Of a stretch of 64,000 bases of DNA, positions 50,739-60,039 are shown in pieces. The position numbers and the translations under genes were made by a program. The notes under the pieces are model-generated. The model saw nothing but the letters and a program-made list of their open reading frames with translations. It did not search any database and was not told where the DNA came from. The DNA is from a bacterium (GTDB lineage Bacteria > Patescibacteriota > Saccharimonadia > Saccharimonadales > UBA4665). Position 1 is the first letter of the stretch. Every line of letters starts with the position of its first letter. The stretch lies in assembly GCA_021810025.1 (NCBI GenBank), contig JAJZJS010000001.1, positions 90,790 through 154,789 on the forward strand. The letters run 5' to 3'.

Positions 50739-52565
50739 TTACTCAACAGTTACAGATTTCGCTAGATTTCTAGGCTTATCTATATTCTTGCTAAGTTCAT
50801 GAGCCATATAATACGCAAAGAGCTGTAGAACAACTCCAATTAATTGAGTACTAGTCTGTTCGAGGGTTTTGGGGATATAGATAACATCATCAACTAGCTT
50901 TTTAAGCTTTTTATTGCCGATAGTAGCGACAGCTAAAACAGGGCCTCCTCTCGCTTTAATTTCTTCAATGTTAGAAATTGTCTTTTCTAGGAGCGGACCA
51001 TCAGTTGCTATAGCGAAAGTTGGGAACTTCGAATCAATAAGTGCCAAGGGTCCATGCTTCATTTCTCCAGCAGCAAATCCTTCGGCATGAATATAGGATA
51101 TCTCTTTAAGTTTTAATGCTCCCTCTAAGGCGGCAGGATAGTTATATCCTCTTCCTATGTACAGGAAGTTAGAATAATCTTTATATCTTTTAGCCAGTTC
51201 TTTTATTTGATTTTCTAGGTTTAATACAGTTTTAATTTTTTGGGGCAAAGCTTGAAGTTCGCTTAAAATTTTTCTTGAAATTTTATCTGGTGATTTTTTT
51301 AATCTTAATGCGACCAGGGTTAATATTGTTACCTGAGAAATAAAGGCTTTGGTGCTAGCTACTGATTTTTCGGTGCCAGCATGACAATAAACCCCAGCAT
51401 CGGTTAAGCGAGCGACACTACTGCCTATTGAATTAACTATTCCTAGTTCCAAAACTCCATAATCCTTAACCTTATTTAAGGCGGCTATAGTATCAGCCGT
51501 TTCGCCCGATTGAGAAATGGCAATAACACAGGCACTTCTAGATATTGGTTCTTTTTTATACTTAAACTCACTTGCCAGAACTACCTCCACCGGTATATTA
51601 GCCAGTTCTTCTATTAAATATTCTCCAACAAGTCCAGCATAATAAGATGTTCCACAAGCAACTATAATGATGCGATCAATATGTTCTAGTTCTTTGATGA
51701 CGGAATCAAGACCTCCTAGTTTGACGTTTCCTTGTTTAGGATTAATTCTTCCTGTAACGGCGAGTTTAATCGTTTCGGGTGTGTCATGAATTTCTTTTAA
51801 CATATAATCTGGGAAATTACCTAGATCATTACCTGTTTTTTCATTTTCAAGAAGCTCAATTTTAGGAGGATTAGAGTCTTTATCTTTCAAATTAATGATC
51901 TTTAACTTACTTAGACTTACCTCAGCCAAGTCATAATCATTTAGAAAGGTTGCTTTTGAGGTATGTTCCAAAACTACATTTTTGTCCGATCCAGTAATAT
52001 AACCATTCTTCATAATACCTATTACTAGTGGACTTCCAAGTCGTGCTAAATAAAGCTTTTGGGGCGTGAGGGTTGAGATAATTTCAAGAGCGTAGGTTCC
52101 AACTAAGTCATTAAGGGCTAGTTTTATTGATTCTAAGATGTTGTTTGTTTTTGAGTAGTAATAATCAATTAAGTGGGGGATTACTTCGCTGTCTGTTTCA
52201 GAAATAAAATTATAGCCTTGATCAATAAGTCTATTTTTAATCTCCTGATAATTTTCAATGATTCCATTATGAACAACATAAATTGTTCGATCTGAATTAA
52301 AGTGGGGATGAGCATTAACTATTGATGGTTTACCGTGAGTAGCCCAACGAGTGTGTCCGATAATTAAATTAGAATTAGGTTTATCTTTTTGAACAATTTT
52401 CTTAAGATTTTTAACTTCACCTACTTCTTTATAGACATTTGATTTAGGATCGTTAATGAAGGCAATTCCGGCCGAATCGTAACCCCTATATTCTAGTTCT
52501 TCCAAGCCATCTAATACGAGGTTTATTCCATTGTCTTTGCCAATATATCCGACAATTCCACACAT
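50739..52565 (-). CDS. glmS: Glutamine-fructose-6-phosphate aminotransferase GlmS
   Basis: 608 residues, the usual length. MCGIVGYIG gives the nucleophile Cys2 of the glutamine amidotransferase domain (1-240), followed by two SIS domains with GTSYYAGLVGEY and SQSGETADT, ending in LAKSVTVE. It makes glucosamine-6-P for peptidoglycan and surface sugars. No glmS ribozyme is visible in the 36-base upstream gap. Confidence 0.97.
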   Translation of the reverse strand: MCGIVGYIGKDNGINLVLDGLEELEYRGYDSAGIAFINDPKSNVYKEVGEVKNLKKIVQKDKPNSNLIIGHTRWATHGKPSIVNAHPHFNSDRTIYVVHNGIIENYQEIKNRLIDQGYNFISETDSEVIPHLIDYYYSKTNNILESIKLALNDLVGTYALEIISTLTPQKLYLARLGSPLVIGIMKNGYITGSDKNVVLEHTSKATFLNDYDLAEVSLSKLKIINLKDKDSNPPKIELLENEKTGNDLGNFPDYMLKEIHDTPETIKLAVTGRINPKQGNVKLGGLDSVIKELEHIDRIIIVACGTSYYAGLVGEYLIEELANIPVEVVLASEFKYKKEPISRSACVIAISQSGETADTIAALNKVKDYGVLELGIVNSIGSSVARLTDAGVYCHAGTEKSVASTKAFISQVTILTLVALRLKKSPDKISRKILSELQALPQKIKTVLNLENQIKELAKRYKDYSNFLYIGRGYNYPAALEGALKLKEISYIHAEGFAAGEMKHGPLALIDSKFPTFAIATDGPLLEKTISNIEEIKARGGPVLAVATIGNKKLKKLVDDVIYIPKTLEQTSTQLIGVVLQLFAYYMAHELSKNIDKPRNLAKSVTVE

Positions 52566-52601
52566 TAGCAGTTCCTTTTTTTAGAGCTATGATTTAATAC
52601 C

Positions 52602-53705
52602 TTACACATTATTTATAGTAGGTTCAATAAACTTCTTAATATTCTTCTTGAATACATCGATTGAATAAACTTCTGCTGACTCACTAATCTTTAAATAGTT
52701 AAATTTTTTATTTAGTACTAATTCCATGGCTTTAGTTAAGCTTGCTGTAGTTTGACGATTAAAGAATATTCCATTTTTACCATCTTTTATATAATCTAAA
52801 GCCCCACCTTTTTGATAAGCAATAACTGGTGTGCCAGCAGACAAAGCCTCAACTGCCACAATACCAAAATCATCAACATTAGGAAAAATAAAACCAAGAG
52901 CAGACTTAAAGTGGTCAACAATTGTTATGTCATTGACCGACGTTAAAAAGGTGATTGTTCTGCCGGCTAATTTTTCTAATTTTCGATGATCGGGTCCATT
53001 ACCTATTACTATCAGCGGTACTTTTAATTGATTGGCCGCCTCAATCGCTAGATCAAATCTTTTATACGGGGTTTGTCTTCCAGCGATCACAAATCCATGT
53101 CGTGAAACTTCTTGATTAGCCTTTAATCTAAAGCGATTAGTATCAACTGGTGGGTGAATGACCGTTGCATCTCGTTTATAATATTTTTTAATCATTTCTT
53201 TGGTGTGATTTGAGTTTGTTAGAATATAGTCGGGTCGTTTGGCGGCGTGCTTATCCCAAGTTTTAAGTGGGCCATCGAGTAGCCTTAGTCCAATCCGCGC
53301 TAGCCAATTGAAACCAAAAGGGAATCCTGGGTTCTTAAGATAATCTTTAGAGCGTGACCAATAATAGTGAGTTGGAGCATGGCAATAACAGATATGAATA
53401 GTGTTCGGACCGGTTTTAACACCTTTAGCTTCAGCCCCGCTACTACTAATAACTAGATCATATTCGCTTAAATCTAATCGGCTAAAAGAGTATGCCCTCA
53501 ATAACGGAAGAAATTTCTTAAAACGTTTTGGTAACTTCTGAAGCCAAGTTGTTCGAACATCAGCATCGTTAAACCAATTAATTTTAGCTGGATTATATTG
53601 TGATGTATAGATTGGTGCTTTGGGATAAATTTGATGAAGTGCCAATACAACCCGTTCCGCACCCCCAATTCCAGTTAGCCAATCACAAACAATAGCTACC
53701 TTCAT
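52602..53705 (-). CDS. Glycosyltransferase family 4
   Basis: 367 residues, GT-B fold. DWLTGIGGAERVVLALHQIY is the N-terminal loop, and VDDFGIVAVEALSAGTPVIA is the GT4 donor motif. It resembles WbaZ-type transferases that add sugars to the lipid-linked intermediate, which fits the preceding initiating transferase. The start overlaps the stop of that gene by 1 base. Confidence 0.88.
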   Translation of the reverse strand: MKVAIVCDWLTGIGGAERVVLALHQIYPKAPIYTSQYNPAKINWFNDADVRTTWLQKLPKRFKKFLPLLRAYSFSRLDLSEYDLVISSSGAEAKGVKTGPNTIHICYCHAPTHYYWSRSKDYLKNPGFPFGFNWLARIGLRLLDGPLKTWDKHAAKRPDYILTNSNHTKEMIKKYYKRDATVIHPPVDTNRFRLKANQEVSRHGFVIAGRQTPYKRFDLAIEAANQLKVPLIVIGNGPDHRKLEKLAGRTITFLTSVNDITIVDHFKSALGFIFPNVDDFGIVAVEALSAGTPVIAYQKGGALDYIKDGKNGIFFNRQTTASLTKAMELVLNKKFNYLKISESAEVYSIDVFKKNIKKFIEPTINNV

Positions 53706-55147
53706 TAGTTAGCTCCTTTATGAAAAAGTACCACCCAAGCTGTCTTGGCTAATATAATAAGGTCTCCTAAAAAAGTCCAATTTTGAACATAATATAAGTC
53801 TAGTTTACGTCTTTCTTTAAATGATATATCGCGTCTTCCAGAAATCTGAGCCAATCCAGTTAAACCCGATTTAACTGAGAGGATTAGACTTTTCTTGTCA
53901 TATTGGTCTAGCTCAAACTTATCAAGAGCCCTTGGTCCAACTAGACTAATATCTCCTTTAATAACGTTTAAGATTTGAGGCAACTCATCCAAACTTGAAC
54001 GCCTTAAGAAGTTGCCCCAGCTCGATATTCTAGGATCATTTTGAAGTTGATCCCCATTTTCTCGATAAATCTTAATAAGGTCGAGTCGACCCATTTTCTT
54101 AAAACCTTCCTCGGGGGTCATGTTGGAGTAAGCTGGTTTTATGCTTCTAAATTTATAGATTTTAACTGTTTCTCCAAATCTCGATAGGCGATCAGCGCTA
54201 TAAAAAATTGGTCCAAAGGGATCATTAAGTTTTTGAATTATTGCAATTAGGATCATAAAGGGAATTGCAATTATCATTAAAATCGTTCCAAGCAATATAT
54301 CCATTGTTCTTTTGGCAACCCTTCCCCAGCCAACTAGCGCGGTTTGGTGAACAGCAATAACAGGGATCGAGTTAAATAAATCTACCGTTATGTTACCAAT
54401 AAATAGGTCGCTGTTACCCGGAACAAAACGATAGGCAATATGATTGGTTTGAGCGTAGTTTAAAATTTGATCGTTCTTAGCCGAGCTAGCATATAGTTCG
54501 GTTTGTATGATAGTGTGAAATTGATCCCGAGAGAGTTCTTTTGTGGCACTTTCAAAATTGGTAAAAAGCTTTATTTTTTTAAGACCTAATATTGGGATTC
54601 CTTTTTCTCCGACAATACCAATAACTTGATAGCCAGTGATTTTAGTATTGGATAAACCATTAATCAATATACTGGCGGTTCGATTGTCTCCAATAATTAA
54701 AACCTTATTAATACCAATTTTTTTTCTAAATAAAGATCTTTGAATAAAACGAGCCATATTACGAAATATTAAGACGGTAATAACACTTAAGATAAATCCA
54801 TAAACAACTACTAATCGTGCTGGGAAGATGTGAACGTTGAGCATGTAGCTATAACTAATAGCAAACAAAATTCCAATAAAAGAACCAACGACAACTCGAC
54901 CTAATTCACTAAATCGATTCTGATAATATCTCTCACTATATAGTCCTAGAATAGCAAAAACAATTAACCAAAAAGGAAGTAACAAAAACAGAAAGCCTAA
55001 ATAGGTTATAGCGTAGACATGCTCTGAAAAGGGATGATGATTAATTGAAACGCGTAAGATATATGCTAACGACAGTCCGAAGATAATCATTAAACTATCC
55101 CCAACCAAAAGCCAGATATTATAAACAATAGATGTATTATTACGCAT
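53705..55147 (-). CDS. Polyprenyl-phosphate sugar-1-phosphate transferase (WbaP/WcaJ-like)
   Basis: 480 residues. Four to five membrane helices fill about 1-130, a Rossmann-like domain follows (about 135-260), and the catalytic C-terminus starts VAKRTMDILLG with FYSADRLSRFG, KFRSIKP, RRSSLDELPQ, LVGPRALDK and SGLTGLAQISGRRD. It starts polymer synthesis by loading a sugar-phosphate on undecaprenyl phosphate at the membrane. Confidence 0.95.
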   Translation of the reverse strand: MRNNTSIVYNIWLLVGDSLMIIFGLSLAYILRVSINHHPFSEHVYAITYLGFLFLLLPFWLIVFAILGLYSERYYQNRFSELGRVVVGSFIGILFAISYSYMLNVHIFPARLVVVYGFILSVITVLIFRNMARFIQRSLFRKKIGINKVLIIGDNRTASILINGLSNTKITGYQVIGIVGEKGIPILGLKKIKLFTNFESATKELSRDQFHTIIQTELYASSAKNDQILNYAQTNHIAYRFVPGNSDLFIGNITVDLFNSIPVIAVHQTALVGWGRVAKRTMDILLGTILMIIAIPFMILIAIIQKLNDPFGPIFYSADRLSRFGETVKIYKFRSIKPAYSNMTPEEGFKKMGRLDLIKIYRENGDQLQNDPRISSWGNFLRRSSLDELPQILNVIKGDISLVGPRALDKFELDQYDKKSLILSVKSGLTGLAQISGRRDISFKERRKLDLYYVQNWTFLGDLIILAKTAWVVLFHKGAN

Positions 55148-55312
55148 ATTTTATTAGGGATATACTTCTAGTTTTTATCCTCAGTTCTTATTATAGTTGG
55201 ATTTTAGCAATAGTTGAAACTTTAATCATTTAAATAACCCAGAAATTCTATCCCCAGAACTTAAACAGAAAGATGATTTTATTATTGATTCTAAAAAAGT
55301 TAAAATAATCAT

Positions 55313-56629
55313 ATGTTTAAAACGAAAGCCATTAAATTCGCTTCATGTTTAATTCTAATTATACTAGCTTTAATTCCTTTTCAGGGATTTTTACCGGTCT
55401 ACCTCAACAGCATCGTTGGTCACTATACTTTACTCCGTCTCTGGGCCGAGTTTTTGCTTGTTGTTATTTTAATAATCGCTGGATACATCTTTTTCTCCGA
55501 TTCAAAAGTTCGCAAACAAATTTATAACTCAAAATTAATTTGGTTCATTAAAGCTTTTCTTGTGGTTCAGCTTATTTGGGGTATAGTAGCTTATTTTAAT
55601 CATGATCTTAGCAAGAAAGCTCTGGCATATGGCCTTTTACTAGATTGTCGCTACCTAATATTCTTTGTGGTAGTTTGGATAATTGCCTTAAAAAACAAGA
55701 CCTTGCTCAAGAAAGTTCCCAAAACTATTATTTATTCAGCCTTAGTTGTAGTTGGTTTTGGTTTACTTCAAATCTTTGTCTTACCTCATAATTTCTTAAG
55801 TCATTTTGGATATGGCCCAAAAACAATTATGCCCTATCAGACAATTAATTCTAACTCTAAGTATGTTCGTATTTTATCTACTCTAAGAGGTTCAAATCCA
55901 TTAGGGGCATATCTGATAATACCCTTAACTATGCTGAGTGCTTATTTTCTACAAAAAAAAGGCAAACTTAAATCAGCCCTCATGATAGTTCTAACTTTGA
56001 CGGTGCTTGTTTTTAGTTTCTCGAGAAGTGCCTGGATTGGAGCATTAGTTGCTATGTTGATCGTCTGTTTTTATTCAATTCGATCTAAAAAAATTCGGAC
56101 TAATTTAACATTTCTGTTAATCGCCGTCTTAATAATTGGCTCGCTTGGAGTATATGCCCTGAGGAATAATCATAAAGTTCAAAATTTAATATTTCACACT
56201 CAAAGTCATTCGTCAGCCAAGATTAGTTCTGATCAAGCCCATGAGAGTGCAGTTATTATTGGCATTAAAGAAGTATTGAAAGATCCAGTAGGGAAAGGAC
56301 CAGGAAGTGCCGGTCCAGCTTCGGTCTACAATAATCATCCGGCTCGTATTGCCGAGGATTATTACGTTCAAATTGCTCAAGAATCAGGCTTTATAGGATT
56401 AGCTTTATATTTAATTATTATTGGACTTATTGGCTATCACTTCTGGCGGGAACGTCACAACACTCTAGGTTTGATATTATTTGCAAGCCTAGTTGGAATA
56501 TCTCTTGTAAATGTCTTTTTGTTTGCATGGTCAGATGATACTTTGTCCTATTTGTGGTGGGGGTTAGCAGGAATAGGCTATGGCGCTTTAGAGACTAATT
56601 CAGCACTAGAGTCGAACAGTAAGCAGTAA
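55313..56629 (+). CDS. O-antigen ligase/polymerase-like membrane protein
   Basis: 438 residues with about 11 helices. The Wzy/WaaL-type pattern is seen in SRSAWIGALVAM and a large outer loop (about 285-345) ending in PVGKGPGSAG and HPARIAEDYYVQIAQESG. It would join or polymerise sugar chains outside the membrane. TAAAAT (55301-55306) lies 6 bases before the ATG, so the transcript is probably leaderless. It is divergent from the initiating transferase. Confidence 0.85.
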   Translation: MFKTKAIKFASCLILIILALIPFQGFLPVYLNSIVGHYTLLRLWAEFLLVVILIIAGYIFFSDSKVRKQIYNSKLIWFIKAFLVVQLIWGIVAYFNHDLSKKALAYGLLLDCRYLIFFVVVWIIALKNKTLLKKVPKTIIYSALVVVGFGLLQIFVLPHNFLSHFGYGPKTIMPYQTINSNSKYVRILSTLRGSNPLGAYLIIPLTMLSAYFLQKKGKLKSALMIVLTLTVLVFSFSRSAWIGALVAMLIVCFYSIRSKKIRTNLTFLLIAVLIIGSLGVYALRNNHKVQNLIFHTQSHSSAKISSDQAHESAVIIGIKEVLKDPVGKGPGSAGPASVYNNHPARIAEDYYVQIAQESGFIGLALYLIIIGLIGYHFWRERHNTLGLILFASLVGISLVNVFLFAWSDDTLSYLWWGLAGIGYGALETNSALESNSKQ

Positions 56630-56670
56630 TAAATTTAGACGGCTTGATTTATTGCTTTTTATCGCATATC

Positions 56671-57282
56671 ATGGCATTAATGAGTGAATACATTGAGGAT
56701 CAACCTGGATCTAGAGATAGCATAGATGAAACTATTGAAGATTATTATTGTTCTCAAACAGCGTTTTTTGAAGTTGTTGATCAATATGCATCGATACCAA
56801 CAGCCAAAAAGCTCGTAGAAGTTAAAAAAAGAGCCTCTGAATTATTGACTACATTTGATAAAACCGTTTGCTCTATACTTGAGGATCAAGAATCGTCTCC
56901 AGATGAACGTGCAATGATGCTTAATACTGTCTTTTTAAATAGCGAAAAGGCTCGAATTGAACATTTTAATAATCTGATGGATTCTGAAGATGATTTCAGT
57001 GCTCTAGAATATGACTCCGATAGTTTTATTATAAGTGTTAGCCAAAAAATTGAATTAGGTGAAAACGAGGCAGTGAGAAACGTTTTGGTAGTTAATTATA
57101 TGAAATGCGCTAGTACCGATTTGGATTATCTACAGGAGCTAATTAATCAAAGTAGACAATCTAAATTTATTAGATTGAGTCAAGTTGTAGGCAATTATGC
57201 TCTTGACGTCTCAAAGATTGGACTTGGCGTAGGAATAGGTGTTCTTGTTTTTAATTATCTAAAAGGCAAAAAAGTTTCTTAA
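56671..57282 (+). CDS. Hypothetical protein with C-terminal membrane anchor
   Basis: 203 residues if begun at 56671; Met at 56680 is also possible, and a TTG-led extension starts at 56644. The body is acidic and helical, with repeats of Glu/Asp (EYIEDQPGSRDSIDETIEDY). A single hydrophobic helix near the C-terminus (LGVGIGVLVFNYLKG) would anchor it with the body in the cytoplasm. No family is recognised. It is 26 bases upstream of the LexA-like gene. Confidence 0.6.
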   Translation: MALMSEYIEDQPGSRDSIDETIEDYYCSQTAFFEVVDQYASIPTAKKLVEVKKRASELLTTFDKTVCSILEDQESSPDERAMMLNTVFLNSEKARIEHFNNLMDSEDDFSALEYDSDSFIISVSQKIELGENEAVRNVLVVNYMKCASTDLDYLQELINQSRQSKFIRLSQVVGNYALDVSKIGLGVGIGVLVFNYLKGKKVS

Positions 57283-57308
57283 ATTATAAAAGCTCGTATA
57301 ATTAAAGT

Positions 57309-57791
57309 ATGGACGATTCAAAAAATAAATCCGAAATAGTTCGTCCAACTAAAAAACAACAAGAACTACTTCAATTTATTGAAAGTTTTATAGCTCAACA
57401 TGGCTATAGTCCTAGTTACCGAGAAATAATGAAAGGCCTTAATTATAATTCTGTTGCTACGGTCGCACTACATGTTAATAATCTTCTAAAAAGAGGACAT
57501 CTTAAAAAGCGAGATTATTCGGCACGATCCTTAGAGGTCGTAAATTCTAAGCTTAATTCAGGTAGTTTGCCTACTAATTTAATCGCTCCTTCGGAAGAGA
57601 AGTGGTTAATTGATAAAATTGAGTTTGCTTTTAGACAAATTGAAGAACTTGGAGGAGACCTTAAACATACTTCATTAGATCATCTTTATGTCTTAGTGGG
57701 TTCTTTACGAGTTTTGGGCATTGAAGGAGCTGCTCAAAGTTTTATTCCGCGCCTGAGTGAACTGAAAAAAAGACAATCAGAGGCTCTTTAA
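57309..57791 (+). CDS. LexA-type winged-helix protein without protease domain
   Basis: 160 residues. Residues about 12-78 match the LexA N-terminal winged helix (KKQQELLQFIESFIAQHGYS, then PSYREIMKGL and ATVALHVNNLLKRGHLKKRD). The C-terminal half is helical and lacks the S24 self-cleavage residues (no Ala-Gly site, Ser or Lys), so it cannot be inactivated by the RecA-dependent cleavage of classic LexA. TATAAT (57297-57302) lies 6 bases before the ATG, and no ribosome site is visible. It may regulate DNA-damage or other genes by a different route. Confidence 0.8.
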   Translation: MDDSKNKSEIVRPTKKQQELLQFIESFIAQHGYSPSYREIMKGLNYNSVATVALHVNNLLKRGHLKKRDYSARSLEVVNSKLNSGSLPTNLIAPSEEKWLIDKIEFAFRQIEELGGDLKHTSLDHLYVLVGSLRVLGIEGAAQSFIPRLSELKKRQSEAL

Positions 57792-57867
57792 CTAATCGTC
57801 TGAAGTTAAAAATACTATATCCAAATCCTTATAGACAAATTACAATTAAGATACTTTAAAAAAATAA

Positions 57868-57942
57868 AAGCTGGAAGTTAGGTGCGAATCCTACACTGTG
57901 CCGCAACGGTAAAACTATTCATTTAGTGAAGTCCGATACAGC
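57868..57942 (+). promoter_or_regulatory. Cobalamin riboswitch, short form
   Basis: Closing stem GCTG (57870-57873) with CAGC (57939-57942). Inside lie the invariant blocks GGAAG, a stem-loop TAGG/CCTA with loop TGCGAAT, then CTGTGCCGCAACGGTAAAA, a small stem ACTA/TAGT, and AAGTCCGATACAGC. The blocks GGTGCGAATCC and CCGCAAC are the core of the B12 riboswitch family. The peripheral stems of the long class are missing, so it is about 75 bases. A ribosome site AAAAGG (57943-57948) follows directly and the ATG is at 57955, so control of translation is likely. Confidence 0.88.
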
Positions 57943-57954
57943 AAAAGGTATATT

Positions 57955-59376
57955 ATGTTAGCCGAGCAGCTAGAAAGTTATTGTCCTGAAACAGTTTCGT
58001 CCACTTCTTGGACAAATTTAAGTAGCATCTATCCGTTTAAGGAGCTTGAACAGTTCCTCCAAAAACAAGCTGAAGCTATTTTGGAATCAAATTATCAGGA
58101 ATTAATGTCTGGTAATTTTGATAATATACCGTTGCCGGTCGATGTTTTGTCGGGAGCAAAAGAGTCTGATGAAGATTCTTCATTAAACTCAAACTTAGTT
58201 TCTGAAGCTCTCTACAACAATTCAGCTCGACTTATAGCGGAAACAATGCGTCGTAAAAGTTGGGAATATTATCCTCCAGTCCATGAAACTTATGATCCTG
58301 CAAGTGAGGACTTAAAGGTTGCTGGACATTCTATGAATGAGCATCTTCAAAACGGGATAAGTCCACTTGCTCATCCTGAAGAACAAGCTATCCGCATGCA
58401 AGAATATGTCGATCATCACATTAACCTATCAATCTTAAGAGATTATCCAGATCAAGAGGTTACTTTAATTACAATTAAAGAGTGTCCGGACTATATTCTA
58501 GAATCTTATCGCCAAACACCTTCAAAAAAGCACCAATATGGAGGATATGTCCCTGAAATAGAAAAAATAGTAATTGAACGAACGGTATTAAGAAACGGGG
58601 TAGCAAAAGTAGATCATGTTGCCCTACCAGGAACATATATTGGCCATGATTTAATAGTTAATTATCTACAAGCTAAACAATGTTTAGATCTAAACACTTA
58701 TCCATCTAAACTCGAACTTCGCTCGATGCGTTTTATGAGAGAGGGAAAACCAATTGATCTATTTGATATGGTAGCCGAACTAGATCAATTAGCTACCCAA
58801 AAGGTTCAAAAAGAGATCTTTATTGGGGAGCTTCTAGTTGACGCAGCAATTAAGGATTATGATCGAATCGAACAAATTGCACGGGATCGACAATCGAGCT
58901 ACCATCAATTGACCTCACAGGTTAGTAGCTATATTCTCGATCTCTATCAAAAGGGAACCGATAAAAGGCTAGCCGAGACTAAGCTAAGTAATTATTTAAA
59001 GAAACTTTTATATCAAGTTGCATCCAAGGAACCAGAGTTAGCTGAAGTAATTTTTGATGCCCAAACAGCTCATTTAATACAAACAGCTCATATTTTAGCT
59101 GAAAGTGGCTTCAAGGAAGAATCTAGCAAGCTTCTTGAAGTTGCATATGATCAAGCTCCGTCGACCGACTATTGCGGGGCTGGATCATGCGACCTAGTGG
59201 CTGTTCCTAAAAACTCAAAAGAAGAAAAAGAAGCTCGTAAGAATGGTCTCAATGGAGAATTAGTAAAAGATACGGTACGAACCTGTCCGAAATGTAAAAC
59301 AAAGCGAAAGACAGTTGTATATGACCTAAAGACTGCCGCAAAGTTTTGTACGAATTGCGGGGCTAAAGAAAATTAA
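57955..59376 (+). CDS. Unknown zinc-ribbon protein under a cobalamin riboswitch
   Basis: 473 residues with no signal peptide or membrane segment. The N-terminal 400 are helical and strand-rich with phrases such as RKSWEYYPPVHETYD and LITIKECPDYILESY, recognised from no family. Near the C-terminus lie CGAGSCDL (about 402-409) and two CxxC pairs, CPKCKTKRK and CTNCGAKEN, a zinc ribbon. The start follows AAAAGG at 6 bases. It lies directly behind the riboswitch, so its job should relate to cobalamin or a B12-dependent enzyme, or to an alternative for one. Confidence 0.8.
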   Translation: MLAEQLESYCPETVSSTSWTNLSSIYPFKELEQFLQKQAEAILESNYQELMSGNFDNIPLPVDVLSGAKESDEDSSLNSNLVSEALYNNSARLIAETMRRKSWEYYPPVHETYDPASEDLKVAGHSMNEHLQNGISPLAHPEEQAIRMQEYVDHHINLSILRDYPDQEVTLITIKECPDYILESYRQTPSKKHQYGGYVPEIEKIVIERTVLRNGVAKVDHVALPGTYIGHDLIVNYLQAKQCLDLNTYPSKLELRSMRFMREGKPIDLFDMVAELDQLATQKVQKEIFIGELLVDAAIKDYDRIEQIARDRQSSYHQLTSQVSSYILDLYQKGTDKRLAETKLSNYLKKLLYQVASKEPELAEVIFDAQTAHLIQTAHILAESGFKEESSKLLEVAYDQAPSTDYCGAGSCDLVAVPKNSKEEKEARKNGLNGELVKDTVRTCPKCKTKRKTVVYDLKTAAKFCTNCGAKEN

Positions 59377-59412
59377 CTAAATCTAAGCTAATGTTAAGAC
59401 TAATGGTGTAGC

Positions 59413-60039
59413 ATGAGTCTTATGAAACTTAAACAACCATTTAAGAAGAAATCAACACCAAGAATAGCATTTTTCTCTGGAACTTTTGATCCAATCCATC
59501 TTGGCCATATTACATTTGCTCTAGAGACTCTTCATAAGTACCAGCTTGATGAAATCTATTTTATGCCAGAACGATCTCCTCTAAATAAGATTGTTGACGA
59601 GCATTATGCTTATCGCGTAGGAATGATCAAGGAAGCCATAAAACCATATCCTAACTTAAAGCTACTCGATTTAAACGATAAAAATTTTACAGTTCACAAA
59701 ACCCTACCTAAACTCATTAATCAATTTCCAAAGGCAGAACTTAGTTTTATGTTTGGATCAGATAAAGTGCCCAGTATGACGAAGTGGCCCAATTTTTCGA
59801 CGTTTCTCAAACGAGCAGATTTGATAATCGGACTTCGAAATAAAGATTGCAAATCCGACATTGAGCAGTACTTTATTGATTACCCAAAATCCAAACTTAA
59901 ATATGTTGAAAGCTTTGCTCCCAACCTAAGCTCATCCATGATTCGAGATTTGCTATATAACAATGTTCGTCCACAAGGTGTTCTGCCGAGTGTCTTTAAA
60001 TATATTCGACACCATTGGCTTTATGTATCTATTAATTAG
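59413..60039 (+). CDS. nadD: Nicotinate-nucleotide adenylyltransferase NadD
   Basis: 208 residues from the first Met; a second Met at 59422 is possible. The nucleotidyltransferase motif FFSGTFDPIHLGHI is near residue 20, and SSSMIRDLL near the C-terminus is the second conserved motif. It makes the dinucleotide of NAD. The last 4 bases overlap the stop of the convergent DsbA-like gene. It lies 36 bases after the riboswitch-controlled gene and may be in its operon. Confidence 0.93.
   Translation: MSLMKLKQPFKKKSTPRIAFFSGTFDPIHLGHITFALETLHKYQLDEIYFMPERSPLNKIVDEHYAYRVGMIKEAIKPYPNLKLLDLNDKNFTVHKTLPKLINQFPKAELSFMFGSDKVPSMTKWPNFSTFLKRADLIIGLRNKDCKSDIEQYFIDYPKSKLKYVESFAPNLSSSMIRDLLYNNVRPQGVLPSVFKYIRHHWLYVSIN

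Noticed and set aside
52566..52601. glmS ribozyme upstream of glmS
   Set aside because: The 36-base gap is too short for the ribozyme and lacks its core sequence.
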